Notes: generated by a model not told the origin, from the sequence alone. A stretch of DNA of 64,000 bases from Siderastrea radians (GCA_964017195.1 OZ024897.1:40976924-41040923), one strand, 5' to 3'. Positions 24,601 through 32,219 are shown, numbered from the stretch's first letter. Numbers and translations: made by a program.

Positions 24601-27600
24601 AATTGTAAGTGACTTTTTTCAATTGGTGAAGTGTCCCAAGACTTGAAATCTGATTTAGCAAAGACACCCCAGGCTTCGCTATTATAAGTCAAAATGGGTG
24701 AAATCATCGTGTCGAAAATTTTGCAAGCAAGAGAGGGTTTTAAACGGCTTAAGTCAACGTGCCGTCTTAAAGCAAAGAGAGCATGAAGAGCCTTTTCTCT
24801 CAAGTGATCCAACGACAGTGTGAAATTTCCAGATGAAGAAATTCGCGTTCCTAGATAAGTATAATTCTGAACAGTGTCAATCTTTTCTTTGTCAATATAA
24901 AAGTTACATTCATATTTTTTCGCGCGTTTTTGAAAAACCATTATTTTAGTTTTCTTAGGATTAATCTGTAACATCCACGATGTACAGTACTGGGCTAATG
25001 CATTGAGACAATTTTGCAGCCCTGTTTTTGATCGTGATAGTATAATCAAGTCATCTGCACACAAAAGAGAGTTTAATTTGGTTCCATTGGGTAAAACAAA
25101 TGGATCAGATAGAATATTGTCGAAAGAGAAAGGTAAGTCATTAATGTATAGGTTAAACAGAAGTGGACTCAGAATGCAGCCTTGGCGTACACCTCTTGCA
25201 TATTGAAAAGGTCGCGTTTGGTTATTGCCAATCCTTATAGAACCGGTAGAATTGTAGTAGAGGCTTTTGATTAGGTTATAAAAATTTCCTCCAACATTAT
25301 TTTGCAGCAGTTTATAAAGGAGCCCATCGTGCCATACCGAGTCGAAAGCTTTCCTGAAATCGACAAAACAGGCGTATACCTTTTCATGGTGACAATTAAC
25401 GTACTTATCTATCAATGTTCGCAAAGTAAGAACATGGTCTGCAGTTCGGTTATTCGGTAAAAAACCGATTTGAGATTTGTGAAGGATGTTCAACGAGTTG
25501 ACATGTTCTAGAAGTCTTTGATTTAAAATCGAACAAAATAATTTTCCTAGACAGCTAGAAACGCAAATTCCTCGGTAATTTGAGGGGTCATTTCTTCCAC
25601 CAGACTTGAATATTGGTGTAATGAGCCCACCACACCACATTTGAGGCATTGATCCCAAATCAAGAATATTGTTGAAAAGTTTCTGATAAACGAGTATCAT
25701 TTCATTTAAACTAGTTTTAATCATTTCGTTTCGTATTTTGTCTGAATAGGGTGATTTGTTATTCTTTAATTTTTTTACTGCTGTACGTATTTCGGCTTCT
25801 GTGATGAAGAAGTCCAATGGAAGCGATTGCATTTTGTTGTCTTCTTGTTTTCGTAACTCATAGATAAGGTTTTGTTGATCGGAGTTAAGAGGGTCATTTG
25901 AATGAAGAGACTGGAAATGTTTCATCCAATTTTCTTCTGAAATCAGTGGAGTATGTTTTAATTTCACTGAGTCATCAATTGATTTCAGACAATTCCAAAA
26001 GTGTTTCTTGTCTGAATCGAGGGCGGTTTCCTCTAGCTCAGAAATCTTGTTATTGTAGTATTCATTTCTTTTATTATTTAGAAGGTTCTTATACTGTTTT
26101 AAGACAGTATGATATTCTTCACGGAGAATGACGTTTAAGGGATCTCTGTGTTTTTGATTTGCTAATTTTCTTAATTCATGTCTTTTCAAGCGACATTCTT
26201 TATCAAACCATTTTTGTTTGAAGATAATTGGGCGCGTTTATGTTTTTTTATAGTTTTTATCTTTAAGCAGCGTTTTGCAGTTGCGATGAAAATGTTTTCT
26301 ACTTTTTGAAGGGAGATGTTAACATTTGCGATTGATTCGTTGTCGTTTAGAAACTCTGGGATTAACGTTTGGGTACTTGGAGACCGTAGTGCCTCTTTGA
26401 ATTTTTGTGTGGAGTCATGCTCCCAGCAGAACTGTTTCGGTAAACTCGTCAAAGTATCATTTGCAGGTATTGCATCCCGATTAGAAATATTCGTGTTAAT
26501 ATTCAGCCAAGTCACTATTGGGCTATGATCTGATAAACAGGATGGCTCTTTAACAATAAAATTTGCTACATGTTGAAATAAATCTTGATCACATATTGAA
26601 TAATCGACGACACTTGTTCCGTTTCTACCATGAAACGTGGCTCTTCCTAATGAATCACCACAATCACCACACATCAGAATCACTTGTATAATCCTCATAT
26701 TCAGAGTCACTATCTGGAAAGCTCTCCTCAAGGTCTTGCCTCAAATTTGGAAGTGACACTGATAACAGAAACTGAATTTCTTCATCTCCAACGAAAGTAA
26801 TTTCCGACGCCATTTTGTTTGTTTTCCTTTGCGCGGAGTCCTCGCAACATGTACGGGCGCGTGTAACGTGCGATGGCGCAATTTTTTTCTAAAAATAGCA
26901 CATTTGTCTTTTTCGTTGGGGCCAACGCCATTACGGAAAATGGCATTTAGTTACGCTCTCCGTCCCCGATTATGGCTCCTGATAAGAACCAATACCTGGA
27001 CGATCCTGAAAATAATAGCAAGCTTAGTAGGTGGGGCCATATAAGATAAGGATTTGTAAACTGCGTGTTTTAGATGTTAACATAAAACTGAATACGTCAT
27101 ACAGAAAGACATTCTAATTCTACCTTGTATTTTGTGTAATGTTAAGTTTAGTTAACATGTCTTTACTATTCTAACCAACTTTCATTGACATGGTCATCAG
27201 ATTTGGTCACCGTTTCACCTACTCGTTTCTGATGGTCCTGGTGGCGATTGTACTACAAATTGCTGGAGGTACTAAGTTTTAAATTAATTTATGACTACGG
27301 TTAACTCTTTTTAAGGCGAACACCCTTGGGACCAGCTCTCTGCCTTAGAGAAGTGTCCGCCTTAGAGAGGTGTCTTCCTTTCCAGAGAGAGGTGCTTGCC
27401 TTGTCCACTATAGTAAGGTTTCTGTCTTAGAAAGGTAGCTGAAGATGTCCGCCTTTCAGAGAGAGGTGTCCGCCGTGGGAAAGATTGGCTACAGCCAAAC
27501 GCGTAAAATTCGCCTGGGTCCAGCTAACATGACAGTGTCTACCATTGAGAGTTGTCTGTCTTACAATGATGTCCACATTGAACACGTCCTCTTTATCTTA

Positions 27601-30070
27601 AATACGTTCTTCTAAATAAATCAGTGTGCACTGATGGTAATGAGGACAAAACATGGACATCCAAGAAATTAGTTAAAGAAACCATTTCCAATTCTTTGAC
27701 GGCCATACTTTCGTTCTAAATTCAGTAAAATTTGTTATTTTTGGTGTCAAATTTCGAACCGAAAGTAAATTAAATTTTCGGGCAATCGCTTCAGTTTGCT
27801 CAAGTACTAGTTGGTCTTCCATCCAGACTCTATTTTACCTAAGAAGTTCCTTTTAATTGTTCCGTCTATCATCAATACGCAGTTTACATCATATCAATAA
27901 AAGTTCCAGGCAATTTAAACACACAGCATGTTGCTAGAAAAAAATTACAAAAACAAAACACGAGTGCGCTTGATAACAGTCGTGGCCTGTTGTTTGAAAA
28001 AACCAAAAGATAAAAGCTGTTAGCTAAGGACAGCTGTTAAGACCATCCTCTGTTTAAAGAATGCAATGGCTCTGAAAATTGCTAAGGCTCTTCAAGATTT
28101 GGTTTTAGAGGTACTGCGAGACTTCGCTAGTCTCAGGTCTTGAGGTAGACAAGTCCGCCGCATTCGGTTACGCTATGACTTAAAATGCTCTTGGAATAAT
28201 TAGTGTGAGGCTTTGGAATATAAAAGAACAATTGGTATTTCTTAAATTGTAAGTTGAAATATAGTTGTATGGTTAGTGGACTTTAATTGTAAGTTAATAT
28301 ATTGCCGTATGATTATGTCGTGCAAACTGACTCCATCCACGCTAAGTTATTTACATGATCTCCAAAGAAACAAAATGTCTATTATCATTTTGTTTTCACT
28401 CATTTATAGTCAAACCATGATGAAACAGTCACTTTGCCTTGATAATGATGATAGTACCATCGAAACGTCGGACAGCATTAGTTTTTGAAATATTGTTACA
28501 CGGAATGTAATGTGTTTTACGGCCTGCGTGCAGCCGCGGGAAGGGGAGGGAAAAGGGGAGAAATCCTTTCCTCTCGCGCTCCTTACTCGTTGCTCGCGCT
28601 TCGAACTCGCCAATGATTTCCCCCCTTTTTCCTCGCCAATGATTTCTCCCCTTTTTCCTCTCCTTTCCGTGCCTGCCACACAGGCTGCACCATGATAGGT
28701 AAAGTCGCACACGGCCCACATGGCCAGAGCTTAGCCCGGTTTCTGTAGTATGAAGCAACAGAGAGTTTTGCTACTCCCCTTGGATGGGATGCTAGTCCAT
28801 CGCAGGGTTACCCCCCAGCAGTATGTCGCCGGTACCCATTTATACACCTGGGTGGAGAGAGACAATGTGGGGTAAAGTTTCTTGTCTAAGAAAACAACAC
28901 GATGGCAGGGACTGGGCCTTGAACCACCGACTATCAGATCCAACTACACCACAGTAACTACACCACTGCTCCCCACCGCGTCCCCACCGCGTCCCCAACA
29001 TGATAGTTGACGATTTAGTTCATCACCATTATAATCTTTTGAAACGTTCATTTGTATTAACATCGCACCTAGAGAAGATTACGATTTGTGGCTCTTGGTT
29101 TTGAAGGTTTTGCAATTTGTGAGAGGGGACAATTGAACAGCAACCACGTACAACGCTATTGTAACCAAAATGCGGTTGCACTGGTGGTAGAAGTGTTTCA
29201 CGCGGGAAGAGAATCTAAATGGGTTTAACGGTGCATGCGTAGAGATGCAATCCTCGCCTACCTGAAGGGACAGTCAGCCTTAATTTCACGGGGAGAGGGG
29301 AGAGGACCTTAAGCTGACAAGTACCTCCTCACAACATTTAAAGGGGTTTTGTTCTTGGACAGTCCCTACCCTGTGCTTTATTGGCTTTCTAGGGCTGATT
29401 AAAGCAGGTTAACGCTTTTCCAAACCCATGAATCAAAACACAACGTTCATTTCTCGGGTTTCAAGCGTTTTTCAAGGCTAGTTTCGCGTTTTACCTTTAG
29501 TTAACACAAGGAAAATCTAAAAGAAAGGAGAGTCAATCTTTTTTTAAAATATGAATTTAAAGTAAAGGCTAGGACGCTTTAAAAGTTCTGGATATGTTTT
29601 AATAGAGTAAGCTTTGAAAAACCGAATCCACTTTGTATTTTGTGCTATATATTTCAGATTTCCAAGTCTCTGTGGTCATCCTTGTGATCGCTGCAAGATT
29701 CTTCCAATGCAGCACCATAAACGCAGTGTACGTGTACTCTGCTGAGTTTGATCCAGCTATGTTGAGGTGGGGGAATGTTGTCCATCGTGTATTTTGTAAA
29801 ACGTTAGGGTTATATTCGGAAACTGTTTGAAAACTTGGTTACTGACATAATTATCTTACAGGGCGTTACTTCTCAAACGTTTGGGTGGCGGTGGGCAGCC
29901 TGGAGCTCGAAACATAAAAAGCAGAAAACTCATTCGCCTACGAGTTACGGAGCGAGTTTTTTTTTTTCTGATAATTATTGTTTTTGTCTACTAAACAAAT
30001 GCTATTTGCCTACAGGATTAACAGATCATGGTCTCTAATACGGGGATCTGCTGGAATTGTCGCCCTGATG
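399..30070 (+). CDS. SLC22-family organic ion transporter, partial, five exons seen
   Basis: Five exons join in consistent phase: 399-638, 1228-1362, 27201-27268, 29658-29766 and 30016-30070, all with GT-AG borders. The product is the C-terminal half of a 12-helix major-facilitator transporter of the SLC22 (organic cation, carnitine or anion) type at the plasma membrane. Evidence is the family signature after TM6 (PRSPRWLIAK), the NFAGNTYLNFF segment before TM8, an RFGHR loop after TM8 and YVYSAEFDPAMLR before TM10. Helices 1-6 lie upstream of the window. The exons for TM11-12 were not found downstream of 30070, so the gene may be disrupted, or its last exon hidden among repeats. Substrate cannot be inferred. 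One intron (1363-27200) is 25.8 kb of transposons. Confidence 0.85.
1228..1362 (+). CDS. SLC22-like exon: TM7-TM8
   Basis: It sits between a polypyrimidine cctag acceptor and an AG|GTAAGA donor. It encodes RFVNSLTIWGIEYSIENF and then a strongly hydrophobic LNFFILSLTFFPPIILYHF helix. Phase fits the exon before it and the exon 25.8 kb downstream. Confidence 0.85.
1400..2239. other. Intronic sequence, nothing recognised
   Basis: Apart from an imperfect direct repeat around 1866-1932 (two similar stretches ending in TTATNATGTAATAAT), I see no coding or repeat structure here. Confidence 0.4.
2240..2287. repeat. Near-perfect 48-nt palindrome
   Basis: AAGTCAGTATTTGTCAGTTT reads into its own reverse complement around a short AAAATT centre. 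A related half-palindrome (CAGTTTCAAAATTGAAACTG) lies just upstream at about 2213-2233, so the site is a small cluster of foldback sequence. Confidence 0.7.
2813..2935 (+). repeat. Dispersed repeat shared with 26870-26980 (inverted)
   Basis: GGAGCCATAATCGGGGACGG, followed by a stretch containing AAAAAGACAAATGTGCTATT, occurs here and in inverse orientation at 26870-26980. At the second site it lies just upstream of an acidic-protein start codon, so it is probably the 5' end of a DNA transposon family. Confidence 0.6.
2960..4020. other. Intronic sequence, no recognised gene
   Basis: Several 60-90 codon open frames overlap on both strands here, but none shows a known motif, splice context or repeat structure. 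Confidence 0.35.
4023..4443 (+). mobile_element. TTAA-type element fragment (copy C)
   Basis: It starts TTAA-AGTGCCACTGG and matches, in order, the reversed right end of the RPS12-intron copy (56160-57014), including a CGTCAGAGGCTCACCTC block and a 75-nt ORF at 4357-4431. It lacks the 430-bp insertion found in that copy at 56513-56942, and so shows the empty site. It is truncated near 4443. Confidence 0.75.
4357..4431 (+). pseudogene. THAP-like N-terminal zinc-finger ORF of TTAA element
   Basis: The 24-codon ORF reads [20 protein letters not shown]. The C-x3-C spacing resembles the start of a THAP domain, a DNA-binding zinc finger common in animal transposases. The same ORF, also 75 nt, is kept at 56175-56249 on the other strand, which suggests it was once coding. 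The remainder of a THAP domain may be encoded at 17853-18071 and 55951-56178. THAP identity is tentative. Confidence 0.35.
4444..6100. other. Intronic sequence with unresolved repeats
   Basis: There is a C-run at about 4578-4593 and a GC-rich repeat-like block near 5590-5700. No gene was recognised. Confidence 0.35.
6103..6249. repeat. 147-bp palindromic MITE-like hairpin
   Basis: ATATTATTTGCCGGCC on the left is answered by GGCCGGCAAATAATAT on the right. The inner arms match through TCCGTATTGAGAAAAACTGT to a GC-rich centre (CCTCGGCCTGCGGCCTCGGG). It is a compact foldback insertion with no coding capacity. Confidence 0.75.
6705..6714 (+). repeat. Left target-site duplication of foldback element
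   Basis: AATTGGCAAG, repeated exactly in direct orientation at 17451-17460 immediately outside the other terminus. Confidence 0.85.
6731..8531 (+). repeat. Left arm: heptamer block and about 107 copies of 16-bp monomer
   Basis: Heptamers of the GGGGAAC type occupy about 6731-6814. They are followed by monomers GGGAATCTCTAAAAYR to 8531. The variable dinucleotide is CG or TA in most copies, with TG and CA as minorities. Rare variants are GGGAATATCTAAAG and a 15-mer at about 7577. Confidence 0.95.
8532..11164. other. Unique core of foldback element
   Basis: This is 2.6 kb of ordinary-complexity sequence between the two arms. Open frames at 9428-9676 (+) and 9839-10030 (+) show no known domain. 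One exon-like frame (8606-8782) is listed separately. The core may be a captured gene piece or the remains of a transposase gene. Confidence 0.6.
8606..8782 (+). pseudogene. Exon-like reading frame with one nonsense codon
   Basis: An ATG at 8606 opens a frame starting MAVHVCNGNSLDNFFMANQR that runs to TAA at 8717-8719. It then stays open in the same frame to a consensus donor (GAAAG|GTAAGC) at 8783. The total, 177 nt, is a multiple of three. The hydrophilic composition looks coding. It could be the broken first exon of the element's own gene or of captured host sequence. I recognise no family. Confidence 0.3.
11165..17250 (-). repeat. Right arm: about 380 tandem copies of the 16-bp monomer
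   Basis: The monomer TTTTAGAGATTCCCYR is the reverse complement of the left-arm unit. Rare variants mark internal duplications: TTCCATG at about 14769 and again at about 15472, and a TTTTGGAGAT unit at 13671 and 17030. One unit is shortened at about 15229 (GAGATCCC), breaking the 16-bp register. Confidence 0.95.
17251..17450 (-). repeat. Right terminal heptamer minisatellite and TIR
   Basis: About 20 copies of CCCCGTT occupy about 17251-17430, then CTATTTTAGAGATAGCC closes the element. The block is the inverted counterpart of 6715-6814 but longer and more uniform. Confidence 0.9.
17451..17460 (+). repeat. Right target-site duplication of foldback element
   Basis: AATTGGCAAG is identical to 6705-6714. 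Confidence 0.85.
17853..18071 (+). pseudogene. THAP-like C-terminal segment of TTAA element
   Basis: The 72-codon frame contains [19 protein letters not shown] and then PIPTIWKK. In THAP domains a (C-x2-)HF-x-x-x-x-F motif is followed by an arginine and an AVPTIF-like end, which this resembles, though the expected C-x2-H cysteine is missing. The same frame is present at 55951-56178 (-) in copy B. It is probably a decayed DNA-binding domain of the transposase. Confidence 0.35.
18056..18853. mobile_element. 798-bp G-rich MITE-like element nested in copy A
   Basis: The ends are inverted repeats about 55 bp long (GCACCTATCAATTTAA, then a GCCGGC plus poly-G plus AGGCAGGGCATGGGGTGGGG stretch; the complement ends at 18853). 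Copy B has the uninterrupted sequence CTTATAACGCAGTTG at this point. Flanks ATAATG and ATAACG suggest a duplication of about 6-7 bp that has lost one CpG. An open frame at 18109-18384 is unremarkable. Confidence 0.75.
19085..19625 (+). mobile_element. LINE 3' end (ORF2 C-terminus and TTG tail)
   Basis: With one or two frameshifts it encodes a C-x2-C...[10 protein letters not shown]...Y motif, the zinc-knuckle-like C-terminus of many LINE ORF2 proteins, followed by a stop and AATAAAATG(TTG)n. The same fragment lies at the equivalent place in copy B (55225-55720), so it inserted before the copies separated. Confidence 0.65.
20554..20787 (-). pseudogene. Acidic N-terminal ORF of TTAA element
   Basis: The frame starts [20 protein letters not shown] and is rich in Glu, Asp and Ser before turning hydrophobic. 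It is nearly identical to 50293-50580 in copy B. Acidic N-termini of this sort are usual in piggyBac-type transposases, which also duplicate TTAA, but no catalytic core is present. Function is inferred only. Confidence 0.4.
20811..20819 (+). repeat. 9-bp target duplication (left) of 1.9-kb element
   Basis: GCGACTGAG is repeated at 22721-22729. Copy B carries this sequence once (as CTCAGTCGC near 50260), which confirms the empty site. Confidence 0.85.
20888..21082 (+). CDS. Small basic ORF inside 1.9-kb element
   Basis: The frame starting at about 20885 reads a lysine- and arginine-rich stretch (FFKKRKEKRMQIFSNWHED), ending in an AEKIYSLL helix-like segment and a stop. It begins just inside the left inverted repeat. 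I do not recognise it. It may be the start of a lost transposase or chance. Confidence 0.25.
   Translation, partial: SPLSKQLPTRVDSLFFKKRKEKRMQIFSNWHEDRGIEVISSLFFKDRDAEKIYSLLSAAFQKHK
21519..22153. mobile_element. 635-bp TIR element nested in the 1.9-kb element
   Basis: CACAGGCAGACCACCCTATG and about 30 further bases are repeated inverted at 22101-22153. The direct duplication GTTTCAG (21512-21518 and 22154-22160) borders it; one extra G makes 7 or 8 bp possible. No transposase ORF. The size and structure suit a MITE. Confidence 0.8.
22284..22766 (-). CDS. Unassigned 160-codon ORF across the right TIR
   Basis: The frame crosses the right inverted repeat of the 1.9-kb element and continues outward, so its first part is TIR sequence. 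The inner part (SICGDKKSFYRQVFLHYIR, then FDSEKHVYKSLNF) has a coding-like composition. I recognise no family. It could be a remnant of the element's protein or a captured exon. Confidence 0.25.
   Translation of the reverse strand: MRNLIACDVRGSPQSPTSYPGSSLFLPRESTLVSAGHVAPKIWVLTRMCHRGGVAKCKIVTSVRMVESTGEDVSFFRSICGDKKSFYRQVFLHYIRTFDIEAVYVIFDSEKHVYKSLNFKTLSLTIAIVNGSRHESQHNKFTTRRAIGFMLYGARNEMEC
23221..23670 (-). pseudogene. 3' part of acidic-protein transposon exon region
   Basis: On the minus strand, sequence immediately beyond the LINE insertion continues the interrupted acidic frame (SENILDKSCVEDASDMSDFE). It then breaks at an A-run into frames rich in Lys, Arg and Glu (23221-23415 and 23400-23609). 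It is probably the body of a decayed transposon gene whose start is at 26812. Confidence 0.4.
23835..26189 (-). CDS. LINE ORF2: reverse transcriptase and C-terminal zinc motif
   Basis: The 784-codon frame contains the RT palm with a FVDFRKAFDSVWHDGLLYKL block, an RQGCILSPLLFNLYINDL block and the catalytic box LLCADDLIIL (C in place of the usual F/Y before ADD). It ends with CTICGHNVEDETHFLFHC, a C-x2-C-x(n)-H-x4-C motif typical of many LINE C-termini. The frame is intact. The first codon used here is only the first Met after a frameshift: upstream sequence (WFDKEC) in the same frame shows that the protein once continued into the endonuclease. It copies element RNA into target DNA by target-primed reverse transcription. 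Confidence 0.9.
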   Translation of the reverse strand: MKRHELRKLANQKHRDPLNVILREEYHTVLKQYKNLLNNKRNEYYNNKISELEETALDSDKKHFWNCLKSIDDSVKLKHTPLISEENWMKHFQSLHSNDPLNSDQQNLIYELRKQEDNKMQSLPLDFFITEAEIRTAVKKLKNNKSPYSDKIRNEMIKTSLNEMILVYQKLFNNILDLGSMPQMWCGGLITPIFKSGGRNDPSNYRGICVSSCLGKLFCSILNQRLLEHVNSLNILHKSQIGFLPNNRTADHVLTLRTLIDKYVNCHHEKVYACFVDFRKAFDSVWHDGLLYKLLQNNVGGNFYNLIKSLYYNSTGSIRIGNNQTRPFQYARGVRQGCILSPLLFNLYINDLPFSFDNILSDPFVLPNGTKLNSLLCADDLIILSRSKTGLQNCLNALAQYCTSWMLQINPKKTKIMVFQKRAKKYECNFYIDKEKIDTVQNYTYLGTRISSSGNFTLSLDHLREKALHALFALRRHVDLSRLKPSLACKIFDTMISPILTYNSEAWGVFAKSDFKSWDTSPIEKSHLQFCKRYLQVNNKASNIACRAEMGRFPLTFDINKRILKYISYLQNKDQNSFVVQSLIMSIDLHCNGKNSFYSSVINMLNYYDIPFNFNHDTLDDTKITYLVDQMKKKYIAYWKHSLCNSQKLEFYNTIKDSYTPSPYLHLTRENPNRKTLVKLRIRNHKLLIETGRYNNVPRSDRLCTICGHNVEDETHFLFHCPRYSSLRDNFFSKIDHVISNPKQLSISTLIVQLMNSTDYNINMQLVQFISSCFEMRDKLLSNS
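26186..26690 (-). pseudogene. LINE ORF2: truncated AP-endonuclease domain
   Basis: The frame includes SVVDYSICDQDL and the conserved SDHSP motif of the APE-type endonuclease, which nicks the target. The N-terminal catalytic blocks are missing. It ends one frame away from the RT ORF after an A-run at about 26212, so the original single ORF2 has a one-base shift here. Codons before about 26690 in this open frame belong to the host element, not the LINE. Confidence 0.75.
26690..26812 (-). pseudogene. Acidic first-exon fragment of a DNA transposon
   Basis: ATG at 26812 opens MASEITFVGDEEIQFLLSVS followed by a run of Asp, Glu and Ser (SFPDSDSEYEDYTSDSD), then is cut by the LINE. It resembles in style, not sequence, the acidic ORFs at 20787 and 50293. 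Upstream is the dispersed repeat also found at 2813. Confidence 0.45.
26870..26980 (-). repeat. Dispersed repeat, inverse copy of 2813-2935
   Basis: It carries GGAGCCATAATCGGGGACGG and the AAAAAGACAAATGTGCTATT block on the minus strand, about 60-160 bp upstream of the acidic ORF start. Confidence 0.6.
27201..27268 (+). CDS. SLC22-like exon: conserved loop and TM9
   Basis: The exon begins after catcag and ends before GTACTA. With the split arginine codon it reads KRFGHRFTYSFLMVLVAIV, matching the family's basic loop between TM8 and TM9 followed by a helix. Correct phase across the 25.8-kb intron argues that the intron is real rather than two separate genes. Confidence 0.8.
27269..28735. other. 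Transporter intron, nothing recognised
   Basis: A purine/pyrimidine-biased stretch with repeated GAGAGGTGTCCGCC-like phrases lies at about 27340-27480. Otherwise no gene or clear element. Confidence 0.35.
28737..28990 (-). mobile_element. tRNA-derived SINE
   Basis: On the minus strand the head has A-box-like GGTGTAGTTGG and B-box GGTTCAAGGCC with tRNA-like spacing. The body (GGGTAACCCTGCGATGGAC on this strand) is a motif I associate with invertebrate SINE-like repeats. The head has a short tandem duplication (GGGGACGCGGT twice at about 28976-28995). It is not a functional tRNA: no acceptor stem is formed. Confidence 0.6.
29658..29766 (+). CDS. SLC22-like exon: TM10 region
   Basis: It is flanked by tttcag and GTGGGG. 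It encodes DFQVSVVILVIAARFFQ and then the family-typical STINAVYVYSAEFDPAML. The Y-x-Y-[ST]-x-E-x-x-P motif here is an SLC22 hallmark. Confidence 0.85.
30016..30070 (+). CDS. SLC22-like exon: start of TM11
   Basis: It lies between ctacag and GTGAGA and encodes RINRSWSLIRGSAGIVALM, matching the R-x(n)-S-x-x-x-R-x-G-G-x-x-A segment after TM10. It ends in phase 0. No continuing exon was recognised in the next 10 kb. Confidence 0.75.
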
Positions 30071-30899
30071 GTGAGAAATCATTTTCGTCTTTACCACAGA
30101 TTTGGAATATTTGCTCTTTTAATAGTATTCAAATACCGTGGTAATAAAGTTTACTCATAACTGAATTGTTGGCCCCCAAAGAGGAACTTAAGGCCGCAGG
30201 TGAGAAATGTAGGTCATCAGTATTCATTAATTTAAAGCGTATGCACGAAGTGCGACGAATGATAGCGACATTGCGCGAAATATTCATAAACAGGCTCTTC
30301 AGTAAAACTTTCAGTTTCTGAATCAATGATTGTACGTGCATTAAAGCGTGTGCCACGGATATCTTGTGACTTTTTATGTATTTAAAACAAAATGCTGTCG
30401 AAGTCCGACTTTTCTTTACGTTCAAACGTTAATAGAAACTTTTTAGAAGTTTTCCAACAAAACAAAACAAAAACTAAAATAGTACTTCTGATAGCCAACA
30501 TAGGGAAACGCTCATATTCTTCAATCCAAATATTTATGATCTCTAAATTGCAAAATATTTTCTTTTCTGCTAGAATTTGATTTTCTTAGTTATCATAATC
30601 TTACCTTAAACGTTCGTATTTATTCGTTAAGCCTTCGGAAGCCCTAAGACCACCAATTTTGTGTCCAAGAATACAGCGCGGATATAGAATTCCCTGAACT
30701 GACACAACAGGCAAATAATCTAGGTGTGTTGTAGGTTGTCGCAACAGAAGCAATTTTTTTCAAACAAGCTTTTTGACAAAATATTGAAGGCTTCACATTT
30801 AAACAAGGACGATTTTACTCATTTAAAAGCTTACAACTTTCAGTGGAACTCGAAATCCCATAATCGGCTTGTGTTTGAAACAAGAGGTTTTAACTGATC

Positions 30900-31140
30900 A
30901 ATGAGTGGTAAAATCAAGAAGTGTTGTCTTCTCCACGAGGAGAAAACTTGGACACGAAGTCGCAAAGAAGCGCAATCTATCAAATCAAAAACAACCTTGT
31001 TGCACTTTCACCATTCCCAAGCTCTATGTTACGTTTCAATGGAATCGGCTCCCAAACGTTCAAGATATAAAGTCTTTTAACGTAAGACCTCCACCGATAT
31101 TTTTTCCTTATAAATTTATTCATGAGCAGCTTGACACCCG
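30900..31140. other. Intergenic or intronic, no recognised feature
   Basis: An open frame at 30905-31186 (+) shows no domain or splice context. Confidence 0.3.
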
Positions 31141-31202
31141 CGTAATAATAAGCAATTATTGGACGAGGTTGAGCAAAATATCGTGATTTGTCAGTGGCGA
31201 GC

Positions 31203-31249
31203 AGATCAATTATTTGCCGATGCCGAAGGCAGAGGCAAATAATTGATCT
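31203..31249. repeat. Short hairpin, copy 1
   Basis: AGATCAATTATTTGCC and its complement GGCAAATAATTGATCT flank GATGCCGAAGGCAGA. It is the core of the longer palindrome at 31581-31745, preceded by the same AAAATATCGTGATTTGTCAG sequence. Confidence 0.7.
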
Positions 31250-31290
31250 AATAATAATTGAATAAGTAAATAATTGAATTAGTAAATTCC

Positions 31291-32210
31291 GCTTTCGCCA
31301 ATAATTAATTGCTTTAAAACGAATACATCAACTGATTTGCCAAAAAGTTCAACTTTCAAAAGGAAGATTCAGACCTTTTTCGTCAAAAATTTTGGTCAAA
31401 AATCGCAGAATTTCCGCACTTTAATGGCTTACTTGCCCGCGTTTGAGTTTGAGCTGATGTATTCGCAGCAAAACAACTTCGCACCGTAATGCGCATGAGC
31501 AGACAATTATTCGTAGGCAGTTATTTGCAGTGACGTAATGGTCTCTCGGCCAATTAAAACTCCGGATAAAATAACGTGAATGATAATAAACAATTACTGG
31601 ACAAGATTGAGCAAAATATCGTGATTTGTCAGTGGCGAGCAGATCAATTATCTGCCGATGACGAAGGCAGAGGCAGATAATTGATCTGCGAGACACTGAC
31701 AAATCACGATATTTTGCGAAATCGAGTTCAATAATTGTTTTATCATTCAACAAGACAATGTGTTTATGCATTTAACCAACACGCTTGTTTCACAATTATT
31801 TATTCCTACACCAAGTGCGCGCTTTCATTTCGTTCAAAACTTTAATATTGTGCAAAAAAATACAAAATTAGTAACTTCGGCTTTCGCCAATAATTAATTG
31901 CTTTAAAACGAATACATCAACTGATTTGCCAAAAAGTACAACGTTCAAAAGGAAGATTCACACTTTTTTCTTCAAACTTCTTAGTCAAAAAATCGCAGAA
32001 GTTCCGCACTTTAATGGCTTACTTGCCCGTGTTTGAGTTTGAGCTCTGAGCAGGTGACTCAACTGCGCACGAGCAGAATTATTCGCAGCAAAACAACTTC
32101 GCACCGTAATGCGCATGAGCAGACGATTATTCGTAGGCAGTTATTTGCAGTGACGTATTGGTCTCTCGTCCAATTGAAACGCCAGATAAAATAACGTGAA
32201 TGATAATGAA
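31291..32210 (+). repeat. Direct duplication about 590 bp apart (31291-31592 and 31880-32210)
   Basis: Both copies start GCTTTCGCCAATAATTAATT and end ATAAAATAACGTGAATGATAAT with minor differences. The second has an extra stretch near 32048-32090. The 165-bp palindrome lies between them, so the block is palindrome plus flank, duplicated. Confidence 0.75.
31581..31745. mobile_element. 165-bp near-perfect palindrome (foldback MITE)
   Basis: The arms run TGATAATAAACAATTA... and ...TAATTGTTTTATCA, with AAAATATCGTGATTTGTCAG matched by CTGACAAATCACGATATTTT. A short CGATGACGAA centre separates them. Confidence 0.75.
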
Positions 32211-32219
32211 AAATATCCA

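Larger units (their letters stand above)
23690..26695 (-). mobile_element. 5'-truncated non-LTR retrotransposon (LINE)
   Basis: The 3' end carries AAATAAAG and a (GTT)n(GAT)n tail at about 23695. The 5' end is lost within the endonuclease domain near 26690. It is inserted in the acidic exon that starts at 26812, splitting the coding sequence so that DSD on one side meets DGSENI on the other. Short TGATG repeats at both junctions suggest the target duplication. Confidence 0.85.

Noticed and set aside
28880..28960. tRNA gene
   Set aside because: A and B boxes are present but no acceptor or anticodon stem forms; a SINE head explains them.
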